A DNA stretch of 64,000 bases from Ancylobacter sp. Lp-2. Lineage in GTDB: Bacteria > Pseudomonadota > Alphaproteobacteria > Rhizobiales > Xanthobacteraceae. Both the position numbers and the translations under genes were made by a program. Under the pieces are notes generated by a model that worked only from the letters and a program-made list of their open reading frames with translations, ran no database searches and was not told the origin of the DNA. Every line of letters begins with the position of its first letter. The stretch's first letter is position 1. Where the stretch lies: positions 290,363 to 354,362 of the forward strand of contig NZ_JAJALI010000007.1 of the NCBI RefSeq assembly GCF_020523795.1, written 5' to 3'. Below, piece after piece: positions 15,288 through 23,381 of this stretch.

Positions 15288-18152
15288 TCAGGCGGCGGGC
15301 GAGGCGTCGGGCATCGCGCCGGCATTGGTTTCGTCGTCGGCGTCGAGCACCTGCAGCAGCGCCCGGCGGATCGCGGAATGCCGCGCCGCGCCGATGATCT
15401 TCGCCCCCAACAGGTCGGTGACATAGAACACGTCGACCACCCGCTCGCCGAAGGTGGCGACATGGGCGGAGGCGATGTTGAGGTTGAGCCGCGACAGCGT
15501 CTGGGTGAGGCCGTAGAGCAGGCCGGGCCGGTCGAGGCCGGCGACTTCCACCACGGTGTGGCGGTTCGACCAGGAATTGTTGAGCGTGACCTCCGGCTCG
15601 ACGGTGAAGGCGCGCGGCCGCTTGGGGATCTTCTTCGCCACCACTTCCGGCAGCCGGATCTCGCCCGACAGCGACTTCTCGATCGCCAAGGCGATGCGGT
15701 CGGCACGGCGGATCTCGTCCGAATCCTGCTCGAAGGCGCGGGTGAGCGAGATGGTGTCGAGCGCGCGGCCGTCGGTGGTGGTGCTGATCTGCGCATCGAC
15801 GATGTTGGCGCCGGCGGCGGCGCAGGCCCCCGCGATCACCGCCAGCAGCTTGGGATGATCCGGCGCGAAGACGGTGAGTTCGGTGATGCCACGCTTGGGA
15901 TCGGTGCGGCTGGCGGTGGCCAGCGCCCGGCCCTGCGCTTCCGCCGCCAGGATGAAGTTGGCGTGCTCGACCTTGTGTTCGAGATCGACCCGCAGCCAGT
16001 AGCTGGGGTAGAGGCGGTCGATATAGCGCTCCAGCGCCTCCGGCTCCCAGGCGGAACTGGCGCCCGGCCCGGCGGTTCCCGACATGGCGGCGCGGAATTC
16101 CGCCTGCGCCCGGCCGACGCGCTGGTTGCGGTTGGAATCCGAGAAGCCGCCGGTGACCACCGGCTCGGTCTCGTAGAACAGCGTGCGCAGCAGCTGCGAC
16201 TTCCAGTTGTTCCACACGCCGGGGCCGACGGCGCGGATGTCGGCGGTGGTGAGGATGAGCAGCAGCTTCATCCGCTCGAGGTTCTGGACCACGGCGCCGA
16301 AATTCTCGATGGTCTTGCGGTCGGAGAGGTCGCGCGACTGGGCGATGGTCGACATCACCAGGTGCTCCTCGATCAGCCAGGCGACGGTCTCGGTGTCGGC
16401 CGCCGACAGGCCGAAGCGCGGGCACAGCTTGCGGGCGACGCGGGCCCCGGCCACCGAATGGTCCTCCGGCCGGCCCTTGGCGATGTCGTGCAGGAACACC
16501 GCGACATAGAGGAGCTGGCGGTTCTTGATCTGGTGGATCAGCTCGTTGGCGATGCCGTATTCCGGCCGGTCGCCGCGGTCGATCTCGGCGAGCACGCCGA
16601 TGGCGCGGATCAGATGCTCGTCCACTGTGTAGGAGTGGTACATGTTGAACTGCATCATCGCGACGATCTTGCCGAATTCCGGCACGAAACGCCCGAGCAC
16701 GCCGGTCTCGTTCATCCGCCGCAACACGATCTCGGCGGTGTCACGCGCGGTGAGGATGTCGAGGAACAGCCGGTTGGCTTCCGGATTGTCGCGCACGCCA
16801 GCATCGATGAGCTTCAGCGAGCGGGTGGCGAGCCGCATCGCGTCGGGGTGAAAGGCGAGGCCCTTCTTGCCGGCATAGTGAAAGATGCGGATGAGATTGA
16901 CAGGGTCGCGCTCGAAGGCGCCGGCATCGGCGACGTTGATGCGGTCGTGATCGACGATGAAGTCCGGGCTTTCCTTCAGCTGGCGGTTGGGCGAGCGGCG
17001 CAGCCGGGCGATCATGCGATTGAGCCGCGGCACCGGCTTGTCGTGCCGCTCCTCCAGCGCCGAAGAGACGATGGCGGTGAGGTCGCCGACGTCCTTCGCC
17101 ACCAGGAAATAGTGCTTCATGAAGCGCTCGACGTCCTTCAGGCCGGGATGCTCGACATAGCCGAGCCGCTCGGCCATCTCGCGCTGCAGGTCGAAGGACA
17201 GGCGCTCCTCCGCCTTGCCGGCGAGGAAGTGCAGGTGGCAGCGCACCGACCACAGGAAGCTCTCGCAACGGCGGAACAGCGTCGCTTCCTCCGGCGTGAA
17301 CACGCCCTTGGCGACGAGGTCGCGGGTCTCGCGCACCCGGTAGACATATTTGGCGATCCAGAACAGCGTGTGCAGGTCGCGCAGGCCGCCCTTGCCGTCC
17401 TTGACGTTCGGCTCGACGAGATAGCGCGAGGCGCCGGCGCGCTTGTGGCGATCCTCGCGCTCGGTCAGCTTGGCGGTCACGAATTCCGCCGCCGTGCCTT
17501 CGACCACCTCGGCGTCGAAGCGGCGGATCAACTCGTCGAACAGCGCCAGCTCGCCGAGCAGCAGGCGCGCTTCCAGCAGCGAGGTGCGGATGGTCATGTC
17601 GCCGCGCGCCTGGCGGATGCACTCGTCGACCGAGCGGGTGGCGTGGCCGACCTTCAGCCCCATGTCCCACAGGACGTAGAGGATGGACTCCGCGACGCTT
17701 TCGCCCCAGGCGGTCTGCTTGTAGGGCAGCAGGAACAGGATATCGGTGTCCGAGCCCGGCGCCATCAGGCCGCGGCCATAGCCGCCCACCGCGACGATCG
17801 CCATGCGCTCGGCGGTGGACGGATTGTCGACCGGGTAGAGATATTTCACCACCAGCTCGTGGACCAGCTGGATGATCTCGTCCTGCAGCCGGGACAGCCG
17901 CTCGGCGCAGCGGCGGCCGGACCCGTCCGCCATCAGCCATTTCTCGGCGACCTTGTGGCCCTCGCCATAGGCGAGCTTCAATCGCTTGGCGACGGCGCTG
18001 CGCAGCGCGATCTCGTTGCCGGGCTTGTCGCCGCTGAACAGGCCTTCGGCGAGCGCGCTGAGTTCAGCGCGCATGGCGTCGATATCGAACAGCTCCCGGA
18101 AGGGCGCCTCGGTACGGCGGCGGCGAGGTTCGTTCATGGCACGGTCCGGCAT
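15288..18152 (-). CDS. glnD: Bifunctional [PII] uridylyltransferase / uridylyl-removing enzyme
   Basis: Nitrogen sensor of 954 residues that uridylylates PII proteins when glutamine is low and removes UMP when it is high. The nucleotidyltransferase site GGYGRGLMAPGSDTDILF is at about 123-140 with the catalytic DxD (Asp135 and Asp137). The central HD domain has FLHDIAKGRPEDHS. Two C-terminal ACT domains bind glutamine, beginning near TVFAPDHPKLLAVIAG and VVEVAGLDRPGLLYG. ATG 18152 or 18137 could be used. All domains appear intact. The SMR gene follows with a one-base overlap or a short gap. Confidence 0.96.
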   Translation of the reverse strand: MPDRAMNEPRRRRTEAPFRELFDIDAMRAELSALAEGLFSGDKPGNEIALRSAVAKRLKLAYGEGHKVAEKWLMADGSGRRCAERLSRLQDEIIQLVHELVVKYLYPVDNPSTAERMAIVAVGGYGRGLMAPGSDTDILFLLPYKQTAWGESVAESILYVLWDMGLKVGHATRSVDECIRQARGDMTIRTSLLEARLLLGELALFDELIRRFDAEVVEGTAAEFVTAKLTEREDRHKRAGASRYLVEPNVKDGKGGLRDLHTLFWIAKYVYRVRETRDLVAKGVFTPEEATLFRRCESFLWSVRCHLHFLAGKAEERLSFDLQREMAERLGYVEHPGLKDVERFMKHYFLVAKDVGDLTAIVSSALEERHDKPVPRLNRMIARLRRSPNRQLKESPDFIVDHDRINVADAGAFERDPVNLIRIFHYAGKKGLAFHPDAMRLATRSLKLIDAGVRDNPEANRLFLDILTARDTAEIVLRRMNETGVLGRFVPEFGKIVAMMQFNMYHSYTVDEHLIRAIGVLAEIDRGDRPEYGIANELIHQIKNRQLLYVAVFLHDIAKGRPEDHSVAGARVARKLCPRFGLSAADTETVAWLIEEHLVMSTIAQSRDLSDRKTIENFGAVVQNLERMKLLLILTTADIRAVGPGVWNNWKSQLLRTLFYETEPVVTGGFSDSNRNQRVGRAQAEFRAAMSGTAGPGASSAWEPEALERYIDRLYPSYWLRVDLEHKVEHANFILAAEAQGRALATASRTDPKRGITELTVFAPDHPKLLAVIAGACAAAGANIVDAQISTTTDGRALDTISLTRAFEQDSDEIRRADRIALAIEKSLSGEIRLPEVVAKKIPKRPRAFTVEPEVTLNNSWSNRHTVVEVAGLDRPGLLYGLTQTLSRLNLNIASAHVATFGERVVDVFYVTDLLGAKIIGAARHSAIRRALLQVLDADDETNAGAMPDASPAA

Positions 18153-18265
18153 GATGGGTCTTCCGCTTTAACCGATCCGGCCGCCGTCGTCATCGGCGGC
18201 GAGGGCCGACGGGCGGAACATCGTGCTTTTCGAACCAGATACCGGCAGGCGGGCCACAAACGCGA

Positions 18266-18291
18266 ACATGCCCGGCACGGGCCGGGCATGT
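18266..18291 (-). terminator. Stem-loop after the PRC-barrel gene
   Basis: ACATGCCCGGC and GCCGGGCATGT form an 11-bp perfect stem with a 4-base loop. On the minus strand the tail is TTCGCGTTTG. It lies 70 bases past the PRC-barrel gene stop, so it probably ends that transcript, although the U tract is weak. Confidence 0.5.
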
Positions 18292-18361
18292 CAGGGGGCG
18301 ATCGACGCTGTACCGAGGCATCGCCCGGCTTACGCCGGGTCCGGCCTTGTCGAGGCTGGGC

Positions 18362-18916
18362 TTACTGGGTCTTGGGCGCGGCGGCGGCGCTGTTGCTCTG
18401 CTCCAGCGTCTTGAACTCCGGCGCGGAATTCAGCTCTTCCTTGGTGAGCGCCACCACGATCTTCTCGCCGTCCTGGGTCGGGGTGGCGGTCAGCGATTTG
18501 AAGGAGACGGCCACCGGCTTGGCGCCGATGCCGAGGAAGCCGCCGACATCGATCACCGCGGCGGTGATGGTACCGTCGCGCTCCAGCACCACGTCGCTGA
18601 TCGATCCGAGCTTCTCGTCGGTCGAGGTGACGACGTCGGTGCCGATCAGATCCGAGCCGAGCCACTGCGTGCCGGTCTGGGCGCTGACGAAGATCGGGGT
18701 GGTCGGCACCGCCGTGGTCTGCGCGCTGGCATTCGGCATGGTGGAGGCCGGCGCGGTGGGCGAAGCCGGCGAGGGCGACGTCGCATTGGGCAGGGTCTGC
18801 TCGTTAGCGGCGTCGGGTTGCTGCGAACTGGGCGAGGGGCTCTGGGCAAACGCCACGGCGGGGGCGAGCGACAGGGCCGCAAGCGCGGTATAGGTGACAA
18901 TCCTGTTCGTCATCAT
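18362..18916 (-). CDS. Secreted PRC-barrel domain protein
   Basis: A 184-residue protein with a signal peptide (TALAALSLAPAVAFAQ), a Ser/Pro/Ala-rich linker of about 50 residues, then a PRC-barrel domain from about residue 82 (WLGSDLIGTDVV, LGSISDVVLERDG, AVIDVGGFLGIGAKPVAV). Secreted PRC-barrel proteins of this type are often stress-induced in Hyphomicrobiales; the molecular role is unknown. An exact GGAAC-16 bp-CGTT element ends about 60 bases upstream of its start, which supports membership of the EcfG general stress regulon. It sits at one edge of the phyR/ecfG island. Confidence 0.85.
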   Translation of the reverse strand: MMTNRIVTYTALAALSLAPAVAFAQSPSPSSQQPDAANEQTLPNATSPSPASPTAPASTMPNASAQTTAVPTTPIFVSAQTGTQWLGSDLIGTDVVTSTDEKLGSISDVVLERDGTITAAVIDVGGFLGIGAKPVAVSFKSLTATPTQDGEKIVVALTKEELNSAPEFKTLEQSNSAAAAPKTQ

Positions 18917-18976
18917 CGTACTCCCGTCAATATCAAAATCCGGTAGTCAAGCGACCTTGCGGCCGTCTGTTGGGAT

Positions 18977-19001
18977 AACGATGCCTATACTGTTTGGTTC
19001 C
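18977..19001 (-). promoter_or_regulatory. EcfG-type promoter of the PRC-barrel gene
   Basis: On the minus strand GGAAC (19001-18997) and CGTT (18980-18977) are separated by exactly 16 bases, the consensus for alphaproteobacterial EcfG-type sigma factors. It is about 60 bases before ATG 18916, in a locally A+T-rich patch. Confidence 0.75.
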
Positions 19002-19045
19002 GGATTTTTATTTTATCGTCTGGGACGATATTACTTATATACCAT

Positions 19046-19687
19046 TCATTCGATTGTCGAAATATCCGCCAGGCAAACGGTTAGGTTCTCGGTCGGGATG
19101 TTCGGCCGCAGGCCCCCGAGCGCCGAGAGGCAGCCGCGCGGCATGGCGGCCGGGGCCGTGCCCGCCGGCGTCGGCGACGTGCCCGGCGCCTTGATATCGA
19201 TGGCGGGCTTGGGTGCCAGCGGTGGCGCGTCGCGTGCCAGATCGGGCGTCGGCGCCGCCGAGGGCGCCGATGGGACGGTCGTTGCCGGCACGATGATATC
19301 GAGGCGCGGGCCCTTGGGGGCGCGGTTGACCAGCGGCGACTGCGTGACCGCCGGCGCGTCAATGGCCCGCGGTGCCGGGTGCGGCACCCGCTCCGGGGTG
19401 AAGGCGAGCGCGGCGAGCGGCAGCGCCGCCGCCAGTCCGGTCGCGGCGCCGAAGAGATAGGCAGTGCCGACGAGGCCGGCCCTGGCGATGCCGGATTTCC
19501 TTGCGGTGCCCGTCCCGGCAATGGTGGCGCTGGTGCCCGGCCCGGCCGCGCGGGGCTTGGCGAGCTTCAATAGATGTCGGCCCATCATGTCTCGAACCCT
19601 CCGGCGAAGGCGCGTGACGGCATCGCGCACGAGGGCGCGCAAGCCGCACCCTCGTCGGGAAGTCCCACGAGCGTTGAGAAAATCCAT
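19046..19687 (-). CDS. Unknown single-helix membrane protein in the general stress island
   Basis: I do not recognise this 213-residue protein. It has a basic N-terminal segment, one hydrophobic helix at about residues 72-96 (GLVGTAYLFGAATGLAAALPL), then a Pro/Ala/Thr-rich stretch. The C terminus has two cysteines, in MPRGCLSALGGLRPNIP and NLTVCLADIS. The topology suggests a periplasmic tail anchored in the inner membrane. ATG 19687 is favoured because an exact GGAAC-16 bp-CGTT element ends 39 bases upstream; ATG 19585 (MGRHLLKLAKPR) is the alternative. It lies between the PRC-barrel gene and the phyR-kinase pair, all on the same strand. Confidence 0.6.
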   Translation of the reverse strand: MDFLNARGTSRRGCGLRALVRDAVTRLRRRVRDMMGRHLLKLAKPRAAGPGTSATIAGTGTARKSGIARAGLVGTAYLFGAATGLAAALPLAALAFTPERVPHPAPRAIDAPAVTQSPLVNRAPKGPRLDIIVPATTVPSAPSAAPTPDLARDAPPLAPKPAIDIKAPGTSPTPAGTAPAAMPRGCLSALGGLRPNIPTENLTVCLADISTIE

Positions 19688-19725
19688 GACGCCCCGCCTG
19701 CTGTGCCAGCGGCGTCGCTATGGTT

Positions 19726-19750
19726 AACGCGGGGCTAAGCGCGAAGTTCC
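19726..19750 (-). promoter_or_regulatory. EcfG-type promoter of the unknown membrane protein gene
   Basis: On the minus strand GGAAC (19750-19746) and CGTT (19729-19726) are separated by exactly 16 bases. The predicted transcript start would fall about 30 bases before ATG 19687. It overlaps the end of the upstream kinase region only marginally. Confidence 0.72.
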
Positions 19751-19757
19751 CGTGGGT

Positions 19758-21083
19758 TCAGCGGGAAAGAGTGAGATGGTGCTCGGGCACCGAGACGTGG
19801 CAGACCAGCCCGTCCGGCTTGAAGTCGAGCTCGACCTCGCCGTCGAGCCCGCGCGCGAGATTGCGTTCGATCACCAGCGAACCGAAGCCGCGCGAGGCCG
19901 GGGGAGTGACGCGGGGCCCGCCCTTCTCGGTCCAGCTCAGCTCGAAGCCGCCGCCGGCTTCCGGCTGGCGACGCACCCACTGGATCGCCACCTTGCCGGA
20001 CGGTACCGACAGGGCGCCGTACTTGACGGCGTTGGTGGATAACTCGTGCAGGGCGAGGCCGATATTCTGCGCCGCCTCCGGCTTCAGGAACAGGTCCGGG
20101 CCGGCGATGGAAATGCGGTTGGTGTCCTGGTCGAGATGATGGCCGAGCTGCGAGCGCACCATGTCGTGCAGCGAGGCGCCATGCCAGCTTTCCTGCACCA
20201 GCAGGTCGTGCGAGCGGGACAGGGCCTGTAGCCGGGCGCTGAACTGCTCGACGAAGTGGTCGATGGTGGTGGAGTGGCGTGCGGTCTGCCGCGCCATCGC
20301 CTGGATCACCGCCAGCAGGTTCTTCGAGCGATGGGTCAGCTCGCGCATCAACAGGCGCAGATGGCGCTCGTTCTCCTTGCGATCGGTGATGTCCACCGCC
20401 GCGCCGGTGAGCCCGACCGTGGTGCCGGCAAGATCGCGCAGCGGCTCGATGTGCACGTCGTACCACATCTGCGTGCCGGATTCCTCGACCTCCACCTCGC
20501 CCTTGCGCGGCTCGTTGCTGGTGAGGGCCTCACGCTTCAGCAGGGCGAGGGGCTGGGCGCGTTGATCCCCGAGCAGGTCGGCATCGCTGGCGCCGAGCAC
20601 CTGCTCGACCGGAAAGCCGAACAGCGGCTTGCTGATCGAGGTGTATCGCAGTTCCCTGTCCTGGGTGAAGATCGACACGTTGGAGCCGCGCAGCGCCATC
20701 TCGTAGCGCTGCAGCGCCGTGGCGAGCTCCAGCGCGAGACGCCGCTGCTCGGTGGCCACGTGCACCGGCGAGGGGAGGGCCACCAGCACCTTGAGATTGG
20801 TCCACAGCGCCACCGCGCCGACCACGTTGAGCCCGGCCAGGCCGAAGCGGATGGTCGACTGCACCCAGGGCGCGACGCCCTCATAGTCGATGGCCGCGGC
20901 CAGCGACAGCATGCCGATGGTGAGCAGCAGCGAGGCCAGCAGGAATACCAGCAGGCGCATGCGCGTCGACAGGTCACGACGCAGATACAGCAGACGTACC
21001 AGCGCGAGCGTCATGGCGAAGGACGACACGACACTGACGGTGCGCGCCATGTCGTCCACGGAATTGAGCTCGATGAGCGACAT
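19758..21083 (-). CDS. Membrane PAS-HWE family sensor histidine kinase (PhyK candidate)
   Basis: A 441-residue kinase. Three hydrophobic helices are visible (about 17-34, 44-65 and 80-103), then a PAS domain (about 125-235, ending AAVDITDRKENERH), an HWE/HisKA_2 dimerisation helix with the phospho-acceptor in MRELTHRSKNLLAV (His251), and an ATPase domain with ALHELSTNAVKYGALS (N box) and a terminal GFGSLVIERNLA block. It starts 8 bases after the phyR stop on the same strand, so the two form an operon. Its position beside phyR makes it the likely kinase that phosphorylates PhyR, but that is inferred from family and context. Confidence 0.88.
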   Translation of the reverse strand: MSLIELNSVDDMARTVSVVSSFAMTLALVRLLYLRRDLSTRMRLLVFLLASLLLTIGMLSLAAAIDYEGVAPWVQSTIRFGLAGLNVVGAVALWTNLKVLVALPSPVHVATEQRRLALELATALQRYEMALRGSNVSIFTQDRELRYTSISKPLFGFPVEQVLGASDADLLGDQRAQPLALLKREALTSNEPRKGEVEVEESGTQMWYDVHIEPLRDLAGTTVGLTGAAVDITDRKENERHLRLLMRELTHRSKNLLAVIQAMARQTARHSTTIDHFVEQFSARLQALSRSHDLLVQESWHGASLHDMVRSQLGHHLDQDTNRISIAGPDLFLKPEAAQNIGLALHELSTNAVKYGALSVPSGKVAIQWVRRQPEAGGGFELSWTEKGGPRVTPPASRGFGSLVIERNLARGLDGEVELDFKPDGLVCHVSVPEHHLTLSR

Positions 21084-21091
21084 GCCTCGAC

Positions 21092-21895
21092 TCAGGCGGT
21101 GGCGCGCTGCTCCCTCGGACGCGCCTTGCGCTCGAAGAAGAGGGCCTGGCTGATCACGGCAGCGACCATGGAGGGCTGGAACGGCTTGGCGATCAGGAAG
21201 GCCGGTTCCGGCCGCACGCCGGTGAGGAAGCGCTCAGGATAGGCGGTGATGAAGATCACCGGTACCTCGACGCTCTCGATCAGCTCGTTCACCGCGTCGA
21301 GGCCGGAGGAGCCGTCCGCCAGCTGGATGTCGGCGAGCACGAGGCCCGGCGGCTTGCGACGGGCGAGGCTGACCGCCTCGGAATGGGTGCGGGCGATGCC
21401 GGTCACCCGATGGCCGAGGCTCTCCACCAGTCCCTCGAGGTCGAGGGCGATGAACGGCTCGTCCTCGATGATGAGGACGTCGGTCGCGATCTCCGCCGCC
21501 AATTCGCGTCCGGCTTCCTCGACGAGGTTGCGCAGCGTGGCGACGTCGATGTCGAGCACCGCCGCGGCTTCCTCCTCGCTGAAGCCTTCGAGCGAGACGA
21601 GAAGGAAGGCCTGACGAACCGGCGGCGTGATGTGGCTGAGCCGCTGCTCGCCCTTCATCGGCGGCGGGCCCGGCTCGGGGCGCCCGTTCAACGTCACCGA
21701 GTCCCACAGGCGGGTGAGGAGCTGATAAAGCGCGATGCGCGGTCCGGCTGGATGATCGAGAATGCCGGGTTCGGCAATCAGCGTTTCCAGCAGGGCCGTG
21801 ACATAGGCGTCGCCAGCGGTCTGGCTCCCGCTCAGCGCGCGGGCATAGCGGCGCAGGAACGGAAGGTGCTGCGCGACAGTTTGTGAGGTGCTCAC
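21092..21895 (-). CDS. phyR: General stress response regulator PhyR (sigma-like/receiver anti-anti-sigma)
   Basis: A 267-residue protein from GTG 21895 (GGGGAG just upstream). Residues 1-130 mimic an ECF sigma factor (HLPFLRRYARALSGS and SHITPPVRQAFLLVSLEGFSEEEAA in separate halves). The rest is a receiver domain with acidic pocket IIEDEP (Glu144, Asp145), phospho-acceptor Asp189 in VLADIQLADG and switch Lys in LIAKPF. In the known mechanism phosphorylated PhyR sequesters NepR and frees EcfG. It is divergent from nepR-ecfG and followed by the HWE kinase gene. An EcfG-like element precedes it, implying positive feedback. Confidence 0.95.
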   Translation of the reverse strand: MSTSQTVAQHLPFLRRYARALSGSQTAGDAYVTALLETLIAEPGILDHPAGPRIALYQLLTRLWDSVTLNGRPEPGPPPMKGEQRLSHITPPVRQAFLLVSLEGFSEEEAAAVLDIDVATLRNLVEEAGRELAAEIATDVLIIEDEPFIALDLEGLVESLGHRVTGIARTHSEAVSLARRKPPGLVLADIQLADGSSGLDAVNELIESVEVPVIFITAYPERFLTGVRPEPAFLIAKPFQPSMVAAVISQALFFERKARPREQRATA

Positions 21896-21934
21896 ACGCG
21901 TCTCCCCAAGAGTGCATTCGGCAAAGCGTCTGTT

Positions 21935-21959
21935 AACTCTTGGGGCCGTGCTTGGTTCC
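21935..21959 (-). promoter_or_regulatory. EcfG-like promoter of phyR
   Basis: On the minus strand GGAAC (21959-21955) is followed after 16 bases by AGTT (21938-21935), one base from the CGTT consensus. The spacing to the phyR GTG at 21895 is about 40 bases. It is paired back to back with a nepR element. Confidence 0.6.
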
Positions 21960-22001
21960 TGACGGCCGCGCATTAATCGCTTCAAATTTTTCCGGAATGG
22001 G

Positions 22002-22026
22002 GGAACTCCCTTGCCCCTTCCCGGTT
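22002..22026 (+). promoter_or_regulatory. EcfG-like promoter of nepR-ecfG
   Basis: GGAAC (22002-22006), 16 bases, then GGTT (22023-22026), one base from the consensus, 53 bases before the nepR ATG. It fits autoregulation of ecfG as known in related bacteria. Confidence 0.6.
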
Positions 22027-22078
22027 ATCGACAGCATGAAGCGACGGAGGCTCCTGTCCAGCCGGTTTCGGAGGCTCG

Positions 22079-22342
22079 ATGTCGGGAAAAGATAAAATGA
22101 CGACCGAAGACGAAAATGAGGGGCGGGGAGCCGGGGGCGATGCCATGGCCGCTACTCCGCCGCGCACGCCGTCCAGCGTGCTGGATGGCGACATCCAGGC
22201 CAAGATCGGCCAGCATCTGCGTGCCATGTATGACGATGTGGTCCGTCAGGGTGTGCCAAACCGCTTTCTCGACCTGCTTTCCCAGCTCGACCAGCCCGCT
22301 GGCGCCGGCGGCAAGAAGCCGGGCGGAGGAGCCGGCACGTGA
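22079..22342 (+). CDS. nepR: Anti-sigma factor NepR
   Basis: An 87-residue small protein. An acidic disordered N terminus leads to the conserved NepR core IQAKIGQHLRAMYDDVVRQG, then VPNRFLDLLSQLD; these two helices clamp EcfG or, alternatively, the sigma-like domain of PhyR. The C terminus is Gly/Lys-rich. ATG 22079 or 22097 may be used. It overlaps the ecfG start by four bases (GTGA), the usual coupled arrangement, and is divergent from phyR. Confidence 0.94.
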   Translation: MSGKDKMTTEDENEGRGAGGDAMAATPPRTPSSVLDGDIQAKIGQHLRAMYDDVVRQGVPNRFLDLLSQLDQPAGAGGKKPGGGAGT

Positions 22343-22893
22343 GCACCCTGGATCCCGGGCTGCGCGACGAGATCATTGGCGCTATCCCCAATCTGCGGGC
22401 TTTCGCCATCTCCCTGAGCGGCAGCGTCGACAAGGCTGACGACCTGGTGCAGGAGACGCTCCTTCGCGCCTTCGCCAACATATCGAGCTTCAACCCCGGC
22501 ACGAATCTGTCGGCGTGGCTGTTCACCATCCTGCGCAACCTGTTCCGCTCGGAATACCGCAAGCGGCGGCGCGAGGTGCCCGATCCCGACGGCGCCTTCG
22601 CGGCGACGCTGACCACCAGCCCCGACCAGAACAGCCATCTCGACTTCGAGGATTTCCGCGCGGCCCTCGAGCGGCTGCCACCGGACCAGCGCGAGGCGTT
22701 GGTTCTGGTGGGTGCCTCCGGCTTCTCCTATGAGGAGGCGGCCGAGATCTGCAAATGCGCGGTCGGCACCATCAAGAGCCGCGTCAACCGTGCCCGCAAC
22801 CGTCTCGGCGAGTTGCTGGCGCTGGATGCCTCCGAGGATCTCGCCCCCGAGAAGCCGGTGGGCGCCCCGCTTTCCGCGCACGAGCGTTTCTGA
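22339..22893 (+). CDS. ecfG: General stress ECF sigma factor EcfG
   Basis: A 184-residue ECF15-type sigma factor that directs RNA polymerase to GGAAC-N16/17-CGTT promoters. Region 2 has SGSVDKADDLVQETLLRAF and SAWLFTILRNLF; region 4 has RLPPDQREALVLVGASGFS, YEEAAEICKCAVGTIKSRV and RARNRL. It starts with GTG 22339 inside the nepR stop, so translation is coupled. Five exact and two near-exact target promoters lie within 7 kb on either side. Confidence 0.95.
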   Translation: MSTLDPGLRDEIIGAIPNLRAFAISLSGSVDKADDLVQETLLRAFANISSFNPGTNLSAWLFTILRNLFRSEYRKRRREVPDPDGAFAATLTTSPDQNSHLDFEDFRAALERLPPDQREALVLVGASGFSYEEAAEICKCAVGTIKSRVNRARNRLGELLALDASEDLAPEKPVGAPLSAHERF

Positions 22894-23074
22894 CGTTTTC
22901 GGCCTTTCGTGACGGCCCGGCGACACGCGGCGACGCGTTGCGCCGGGCTTTCGCACGTCCCTCCCGGTTCACTGGAAAAGAAGACGCCCCGCCGCCGAGG
23001 AAGGCGCGGGGCGTCGTCGCAGAAGGCCGGCGTCGGGGACGGCGTCGAGGAGAAACGTCTCGGGCGCCCGTTTG

Positions 23075-23248
23075 CTAGGGCGCCCGTCTGCCGCGGAACA
23101 CCCCCAGCACCGCCGAGACGACGAAGAGGATGATGGCGACGAAGAAGATGATCTTGGCGATCTCGATCGCCGTACCCGCAATGCCGCCAAAGCCGAGCAC
23201 GGCGGCGATGAGGGCGACGACGAGGAAAGTGAGGGCCCATCCCAGCAT
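23075..23248 (-). CDS. DUF1328 (YtjA-type) small membrane protein
   Basis: A 57-residue protein with two hydrophobic helices ([19 protein letters not shown] and [19 protein letters not shown]) and a short basic tail, matching the DUF1328/YtjA family found widely in Proteobacteria and often stress-induced. ATG 23248 has GGGAG upstream; the longer in-frame ATG at 23332 lies inside the promoter. An exact EcfG-type promoter precedes it. Its molecular role is unknown. Confidence 0.85.
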   Translation of the reverse strand: MLGWALTFLVVALIAAVLGFGGIAGTAIEIAKIIFFVAIILFVVSAVLGVFRGRRAP

Positions 23249-23324
23249 GACAGAACTCCCAGCTAAATGGCGGTGATGAAGCCGCCTTGCCGATGCGCGG
23301 GCGTCGATGCCGCCCTGCCGGATC

Positions 23325-23349
23325 AACGGCACAACCGCGCGGGAGTTCC
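23325..23349 (-). promoter_or_regulatory. EcfG-type promoter of the DUF1328 gene
   Basis: On the minus strand GGAAC (23349-23345), exactly 16 bases, CGTT (23328-23325); about 77 bases before ATG 23248. It is an exact match to the consensus. Confidence 0.75.
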
Positions 23350-23381
23350 GTAACCGGCTCAGGACCGGAGCGGATTCGAAG

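Noticed and set aside
15378..18893. 1171-residue open frame on the plus strand opposite glnD
   Set aside because: It is antisense to an intact, well-recognised glnD. Its translation is low-complexity (Gly/Arg/Ala/His-rich) with no domain. It is a G+C codon-bias shadow, as are similar long frames opposite trkH, the helicase, PBP1A and the hybrid kinase.
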